In this document: positions 60,064 through 64,000 of the stretch, in pieces | How the letters are laid out: the number at the start of each line of letters is the position of its first letter | Position numbering within the stretch: position 1 is the first letter of the stretch | From: DASQLQ01 sp035629935 | GTDB lineage: Bacteria; Actinomycetota; CADDZG01; WHSQ01 | Reading direction: 5' to 3' | Assembly: GCA_035629935.1 (NCBI GenBank) | Contig: DASQLQ010000175.1 | Span: 1 to 64,000 of the forward strand | DNA: 64,000 nucleotides | Program-made: the position numbers and the translations under genes | The notes under the pieces: model-generated | What the model was told of the DNA's origin: nothing | Database searches by the model: none | What the model saw: the letters and a program-made list of their open reading frames with translations, nothing else

Positions 60064-60193
60064 TTCTGCTCACCCGTAAGGCCCGACCTCATTTCCCGCT
60101 AGGGGAAGCCCGCTAACCCGAACGAGTTTTCGCTACGTACCAACGCCTACGCACCTCTCCTTACGCACAGCGCCCCATTTAGAGGGCCATCGA

Positions 60194-60206
60194 AATGTCC
60201 GACATT
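60194..60206. promoter_or_regulatory. palindrome upstream of the second CAP gene
   Basis: AATGTC-C-GACATT is a perfect 6-bp inverted repeat, extended by imperfect GAAATG/CATTTC. It lies 36 bp before the ATG of the second CAP-domain gene in a 178-bp gap that contains no riboswitch core. A regulator site is possible; the protein is unknown. Confidence 0.4.
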
Positions 60207-60241
60207 CATTTCATCGACCCGTGATGCCTGGGAGGCACTAG

Positions 60242-60778
60242 ATGAAGACACTTCGCCAGATCGTGACCGTTGCGACAACCGCTGCGCTACTCGTGATCTT
60301 CGTTCCGGCATCGACTTCTACGGCGTCTGCAGCCTGCTCGCGTGGGTGGGCGTATCGCGATGCGGAGACTTCCTTCGCTGCGAGGATCAACCATGCACGC
60401 GCTACGGCGGGACAAGGCAACCTCCGACTCGACAAAGAGTTGTCGAAGGCAGCTCGACGTCACACGAGGGAGATGCTCGAGAGCAACACGCTGTATCACA
60501 CGCCGGCTCCCGCTCTCAAGAACCGCGTGACCAACTGGACATGGCTGGGTGAGAACGTCGGCGTTGGAAACACCGTCGATTCGCTGCACGTCGCCTTCAT
60601 GAACTCACCCGACCACCGCGACAACATCTTGTTCTCGAAGTTCCGTCACATTGGGATCGGCACCCGGATGCAGGGTGGACGCATGTGGGTGACGGTTCTT
60701 TTCGAAGCCAAGACCGATCCCGGCACGACGTTGCCGATGCCGACCTGCAAGGGCCTGATCTCCCTGAAGAGGAACTAG
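60242..60778 (+). CDS. exported CAP/SCP-domain protein (paralogue)
   Basis: A 178-residue exported CAP protein, clearly a duplicate of its neighbour: signal peptide (1-30), FAARINHARATAGQGNLRLD, KAARRHTREMLESNTLYHT, GENVGVGNTVDSLHVAFMNSPDHRDNIL and VTVLFEAKTDPG. It has a longer C-terminus. GGGAGG precedes ATG 60242. It lacks the c-di-GMP riboswitch seen before its partner, so the two copies are regulated differently. Its end overlaps the convergent amidase by 4 bp. Confidence 0.92.
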   Translation: MKTLRQIVTVATTAALLVIFVPASTSTASAACSRGWAYRDAETSFAARINHARATAGQGNLRLDKELSKAARRHTREMLESNTLYHTPAPALKNRVTNWTWLGENVGVGNTVDSLHVAFMNSPDHRDNILFSKFRHIGIGTRMQGGRMWVTVLFEAKTDPGTTLPMPTCKGLISLKRN

Positions 60779-62490
60779 AGGTCGACGACGAACACCACGG
60801 GATCGGAGCTGGAAGAACCGTGATCCTTGTCCCGCCGGAAGAGTGCCGACGCCCGGAAGGTTCCGCCCTCGGTGGGAACGCCGAACTCGAATCGATAGCC
60901 ACTGCCTTTGTCGAGAGGAACGCTCTCTGTGACCATGGGGACGTATTCCGAGCCGTCGAAGTGCTCGATCTTCACGACCACCTCTTGATTGACGTGAGCC
61001 GGGGCTACCGCCCCGCTCAGGACGACTGCCTCGGTCCCCGGCGGATGGTGCGAGACGCCCGCGGTATCGGGAGTGCCTCCCTCCGCCTCTATCGTGACCG
61101 AAGGATCGATCAGCACGCGGGCAACGTCGCTCTGATCTCCCCAATGGTTGGTGTCTCCATCGTAGGCCGCGACCGCCTGAACGTTCCTTTCGGTGGCGAT
61201 CTCGAACGCGAAAGCACCGTCGGAATCCGTGACCGTCTCGGGCCCCTGTCGCCACCGGCCTCCCGCGACCCGGTAGTAGACGTTCACCGGCCGGGCGCCC
61301 ATGGGCGCCAGCTTCACGTCCGTGAGCGATCCCTCGAAAACAGCCGGGTCGCCGTAGTCGGCATGCAGTGACCCAGATCTCAACTCGAGGAGCGATCCCG
61401 GCTTGCCTTTGCCCTTCAACGTCGCCACCTCTCGCCTGATCGTCGGTAAGCCTCTGTAGACAGTGGTGCCCGGGCATGCGGTCTGACCGGCGTCCCGGTG
61501 CCCCGAGATGTAGTGAAGCCTTCTGGCTCCGCCCCCTTCGGGATTGCGATACACGTGCCTTGCCTGAGGCACCAGATCGTGTCGATCGGTCTCCCACGCG
61601 AGGAGCTCTACGAGGGTCCGGCGCGCTGCCGGCTGAAGGTCGACCTGCGAGTAGTTGCCCATGAGGCTGATCCCGAGACTGCCCGAGTTGTAGTTGGCAA
61701 CGTGTGCGCCCGCGACGACCTCCTGGTTGCCGTTCTCCGCGTCGTGTTTCTCCCACGGCCGGTACGGTCTCGCCCAACGTCCTTCGTACAGCGATCCATC
61801 GGGGGCGATGACGAAGTTGTATCCAACGTCACACCACCCTTGCCGGACCACGTGGTACCAGTAGATGGCTCGCATCGTCGCCTTCGGATGTTGGTCGAAG
61901 TTCTCTCCGGCGGTGTGATGAACGAAGATCTGCTGCAAGTCGAAGAACCGGCGCTTGCAACCTCCGGACTTCCGTTTGAGGGATTCGTCGGCCCCCCACT
62001 CCGCGCGCGTGATTATGCGCGGTTCGTTCGCGGCAGCCGCGGCGACCCTGGGGATGGTCACTTCACGTCGGGGCCCGTCCATGGTGTTCAGGTAGTCGAG
62101 GATCACGTCGGACACCCGGCCATGTGCCTTCCAATCGACGCTGACGGCAGCGTCCACGGACAACACTGCGGAGTAGTGACGGCCAAGCTTCTCCGCTGCC
62201 TCCGATCCGTGCACCTCCCGTGCGCGCTGCCAGAGCGATACCTCGCCCGCCTCGGACACGGTGCGGAAACGGACGGTGGTGGAGCGGGGGCCGCGCCAGC
62301 TGAACATGATGTGCGTAGCCGAGAAATCCAGCGCCACGGGGTCCGGCGAACCGGTCGCGGACAGGTGCACGCTGCGCGACAGAGTGACCGGCACCGTTAA
62401 CGTCCGTGTGGGAGCTGCCCACGACGTGGTCAATTGCCCCCCGACGAGGGCAACCACCAACCCGACTCGAACCACCAACCACGGCCTCAT
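60775..62490 (-). CDS. exported peptidoglycan amidase (PGRP/Amidase_2) with C-terminal Ig-like domains
   Basis: A 571-residue exported N-acetylmuramoyl-L-alanine amidase. It has a signal peptide (1-26), a proprotein-like domain (27-150) and a PGRP domain (155-350). Zinc ligands are in IFVHHTAGENF and HYISGHRDAGQTACPGT, with WYHVVRQGWCDVGYNFVI and LGISLMGNY of the fold. Two Ig-like domains follow (about 375-460 and 465-571). It likely trims peptidoglycan or binds other walls. The neighbours are exported CAP proteins. Confidence 0.92.
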   Translation of the reverse strand: MRPWLVVRVGLVVALVGGQLTTSWAAPTRTLTVPVTLSRSVHLSATGSPDPVALDFSATHIMFSWRGPRSTTVRFRTVSEAGEVSLWQRAREVHGSEAAEKLGRHYSAVLSVDAAVSVDWKAHGRVSDVILDYLNTMDGPRREVTIPRVAAAAANEPRIITRAEWGADESLKRKSGGCKRRFFDLQQIFVHHTAGENFDQHPKATMRAIYWYHVVRQGWCDVGYNFVIAPDGSLYEGRWARPYRPWEKHDAENGNQEVVAGAHVANYNSGSLGISLMGNYSQVDLQPAARRTLVELLAWETDRHDLVPQARHVYRNPEGGGARRLHYISGHRDAGQTACPGTTVYRGLPTIRREVATLKGKGKPGSLLELRSGSLHADYGDPAVFEGSLTDVKLAPMGARPVNVYYRVAGGRWRQGPETVTDSDGAFAFEIATERNVQAVAAYDGDTNHWGDQSDVARVLIDPSVTIEAEGGTPDTAGVSHHPPGTEAVVLSGAVAPAHVNQEVVVKIEHFDGSEYVPMVTESVPLDKGSGYRFEFGVPTEGGTFRASALFRRDKDHGSSSSDPVVFVVDL

Positions 62491-62571
62491 GAAGTCGTGA
62501 ATGCTACGGAAATGGTGCTCATACCGATAGAGACATGTGGGGAAACGCCAGGCTCGGCCTGCTTGTGGCGA

Positions 62572-62588
62572 ACCCTCTTATAGGAGTG
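62572..62588 (+). promoter_or_regulatory. repeated 17-nt motif before the transporter gene (copy 1)
   Basis: ACCCTCTTATAGGAGTG lies 13 bases before the GTG of the transporter gene. A copy with 16 of 17 identical bases ends the window (63984-64000). AGGAG may be a ribosome site; the shared longer sequence suggests a common control element. Upstream there is also a CAGGC-TCG-GCCTG hairpin. Confidence 0.45.
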
Positions 62589-62600
62589 CTAAAAGGGTGA

Positions 62601-63713
62601 GTGCAAACTAACCGAGCCAATGCGCGAAGCGACGGCGCTCGATATCTGAGATTGGTCATCGGGATCGGACGTTGGGCCGCTACCCTCTTCCTCTTCATCG
62701 GAGCGATCCAGGTTCTCAAGACGGGCGCAGGCGAGCTCGACATCCTCGACGCCGGCGGCCGCTTTACTGCCAGCGCTCTCTCGACCTTGGGGTTGGGCTG
62801 GATCGGTGCCATGCTCACGCTCTCGGGCTCACCCGCGGTGGCCACTGCTCTGACTCTCCGCGCTACCGGAGCCATCGGCGAAGTACAGGCATTCACCATG
62901 GTGACCGGGGCGCGGATGGGGGCCGCCTTCGTCGTTCTACTGGTGGCTGTTCTCTTCGCCTCCCGCCGAGCGGAGGGCCAGCGGATGGCCCCGATATCCA
63001 CCGCCGTGATGACGCTCGTGATCACTGCAACCATGTACGTTCCCGGAGCCTTGATAGGCCTAGGGATCCTGGGATGGGATTCCTTCAAAGGCGTCCGTCT
63101 CCAATCGCCTCCTACCTTCACGGGATTCCTGGATGCCGTCTACGACCCCATCCTCAGCCGGATCGAATCGTGGCCTCCGGCCATCCTGTTCGTGGGGGGC
63201 CTTGTCTTATTGGTCGTTTCGTTCAAGTTGCTCGATTCCATGGTTCCCGAGTTCGACGAGAAACGACTGTCCGACTCGGTTATGAAGCGCCTGCGATCCA
63301 AGTGGCCGATGTTCTTCCTCGGGATCGGGATCGTGATCGCGACGTTGTCCGTGTCGGTCGCGTTAACCGTTCTGATCCCGCTTGTCGGGAAGGGTTACCT
63401 CAAGAGGGAAGACCTAGTGCCCTACATCATCGGGGCCGATATCGGGACCCTGGTGGACAAGCTCCTGATCGCCTTTTTGGTCGGCGCGGGGACGATCAAT
63501 CCGGCGTCCCCCGTTCGAGTCATACTCGCCGAGTTGGTAGGTGTAACCATCATGGGTCTAGTGATCATGGGCTTCATCTATATCCCGTTCCGAAGGGCCA
63601 TCTGGAGGTTCCAGCGGCAGATGGTCCGAAGCAAACCTCGACTTGCAGCCTTTACGGGCGCTCTCTTCGTCATACCGATCGCTCTGATCGTGGTGGGTGT
63701 CGTCACGACATGA
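62601..63713 (+). CDS. Na/Pi-cotransporter-like (PNaS family) membrane protein
   Basis: A 370-residue membrane protein with about nine helices. The first repeat has LTLSGSPAVATALTLRATGA and the second IIGADIGTLVDKLLIAFLVG, the Gln/Ser- and Asn/Thr-rich repeat signatures of NptA/PhoU-linked Na/Pi cotransporters, here diverged. It lacks a PhoU domain. GTG 62601. The stop overlaps the next gene (ATGA), a small DNA-binding-like protein. The cargo, phosphate or another anion, is uncertain. Confidence 0.78.
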   Translation: MQTNRANARSDGARYLRLVIGIGRWAATLFLFIGAIQVLKTGAGELDILDAGGRFTASALSTLGLGWIGAMLTLSGSPAVATALTLRATGAIGEVQAFTMVTGARMGAAFVVLLVAVLFASRRAEGQRMAPISTAVMTLVITATMYVPGALIGLGILGWDSFKGVRLQSPPTFTGFLDAVYDPILSRIESWPPAILFVGGLVLLVVSFKLLDSMVPEFDEKRLSDSVMKRLRSKWPMFFLGIGIVIATLSVSVALTVLIPLVGKGYLKREDLVPYIIGADIGTLVDKLLIAFLVGAGTINPASPVRVILAELVGVTIMGLVIMGFIYIPFRRAIWRFQRQMVRSKPRLAAFTGALFVIPIALIVVGVVTT

Positions 63714-63964
63714 AGAGAGACGCCGACGCACACGTCACCCTGAAGATCCCGAGACCCCTCTACGAGGCCCTCAAGCAGGTGATCGAAGGATCGGGTTTCC
63801 ACTCGGTCACCGAGTTCGCCGTCTACGTGCTGCGAGACCTGGTCTCGCACCGGCGAGACCCCTCCGCCCCGGCCCTCAAAGCGCCGGAGAGTGACGTGGA
63901 GGCCCTGAAGCCGGACGAGATAGAGGCCATCCGCAAGCGTCTGGAGTCCCTCGGTTACCTGTAA
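63710..63964 (+). CDS. small ribbon-helix-helix-like protein
   Basis: An 84-residue protein. The N-terminal part reads VTLKIPRPLYEALKQVI then GFHSVTEFAVYVLRDLV, a beta strand and two helices as in CopG/Arc ribbon-helix-helix proteins; a Pro-rich linker and a helical acidic C-terminus (KPDEIEAIRKRLESLGYL) follow. The coupled start (ATGA) with the transporter suggests a joint role, as regulator or cytoplasmic partner. The function is not known. Confidence 0.75.
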   Translation: MKRDADAHVTLKIPRPLYEALKQVIEGSGFHSVTEFAVYVLRDLVSHRRDPSAPALKAPESDVEALKPDEIEAIRKRLESLGYL

Positions 63965-63983
63965 AGACTGAGGGTCGAGAACC

Positions 63984-64000
63984 ACCCTCCTATAGGAGTG
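63984..64000 (+). promoter_or_regulatory. repeated 17-nt motif at the window end (copy 2)
   Basis: ACCCTCCTATAGGAGTG matches the motif at 62572 in 16 of 17 bases, with a palindromic core CTCCTATAGGAG. GAGGGT upstream (63970-63975) can pair with ACCCTC. It follows the small RHH-like gene by 19 bp and may precede another gene beyond the window. Confidence 0.4.

Overview
This 64 kb window is high-GC chromosomal DNA from an actinobacterium (Actinomycetota). Supporting signs are a ClpS gene joined to a DUF2017 gene, a class E sortase with an LPATG substrate, a DUF222/13E12-type HNH endonuclease under a mycobacterial-type LexA box, a PknB-like kinase, a PPOX protein of the F420-associated class, and many GTG/TTG/CTG starts with ATGA or TGATG overlaps. 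The catabolic gene set and the lack of synteny I recognise point to an uncultured environmental lineage; the genus cannot be told from the sequence.

Layout. 1-8.5 kb: tail of an unknown gene, tRNA-Arg(CCT) with a broken VOC gene beside it, a cupredoxin, then gnd-clpS-DUF2017-bcp, endonuclease IV, CBS and SRPBCC proteins, a gamma-glutamyltransferase, a DUF2231 membrane protein, YchF and an SDR. 8.5-17 kb: arginase, TerC, EamA, aldo/keto reductase, PPOX protein, an oddly ordered alkaline-phosphatase-superfamily protein, patatin and an acyl-CoA ligase. 17-22 kb: a surface module (LPATG protein, sortase E, Ig/FN3 membrane protein), PaaI thioesterase, MaoC and an MFS carrier.

22-44 kb is a large catabolic region. 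A phosphotriesterase-SDR-ACAD-ACAD operon diverges from a kinase (APH fold)-ACAD pair that resembles the 4-hydroxyacyl-CoA part of levulinate catabolism. Next comes a luciferase-like/SCP2 fusion that diverges, across a perfect palindromic operator, from tetR and a 12-gene run: membrane protein, Liv-type binding lipoprotein, unknown exported protein, LivH, LivM, LivG, LivF, small membrane protein, Zn-dehydrogenase, cytochrome P450 and old-yellow-enzyme homologue. This reads as an uptake and oxidation system for a hydrophobic acid or terpenoid/steroid-like compound.

44-53 kb: exported protein, acyl-CoA ligase, VOC protein, a sigma factor with its own membrane anchor diverging from a LuxR-type HTH gene and an RTX-repeat exported protein, then zwf-pgl and the HNH gene. 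53-64 kb: amt-glnK-glnD nitrogen control operon, Ser/Thr kinase, a c-di-GMP-I riboswitch in front of a CAP-domain protein, a second CAP protein, a PGRP-type amidase, and a Na/Pi-cotransporter-like protein coupled to a small ribbon-helix-helix-like protein.

The most interesting non-coding signal is a family of intergenic hairpins (stem CGCCGNNNG, loop NCTCGR) at five places with compensatory base changes, one expanded into 37-bp tandem repeats. Other standouts are two probable CTG start codons (livF, glnD), the riboswitch whose last hairpin overlaps the ribosome site, and the LexA box on the HNH gene.
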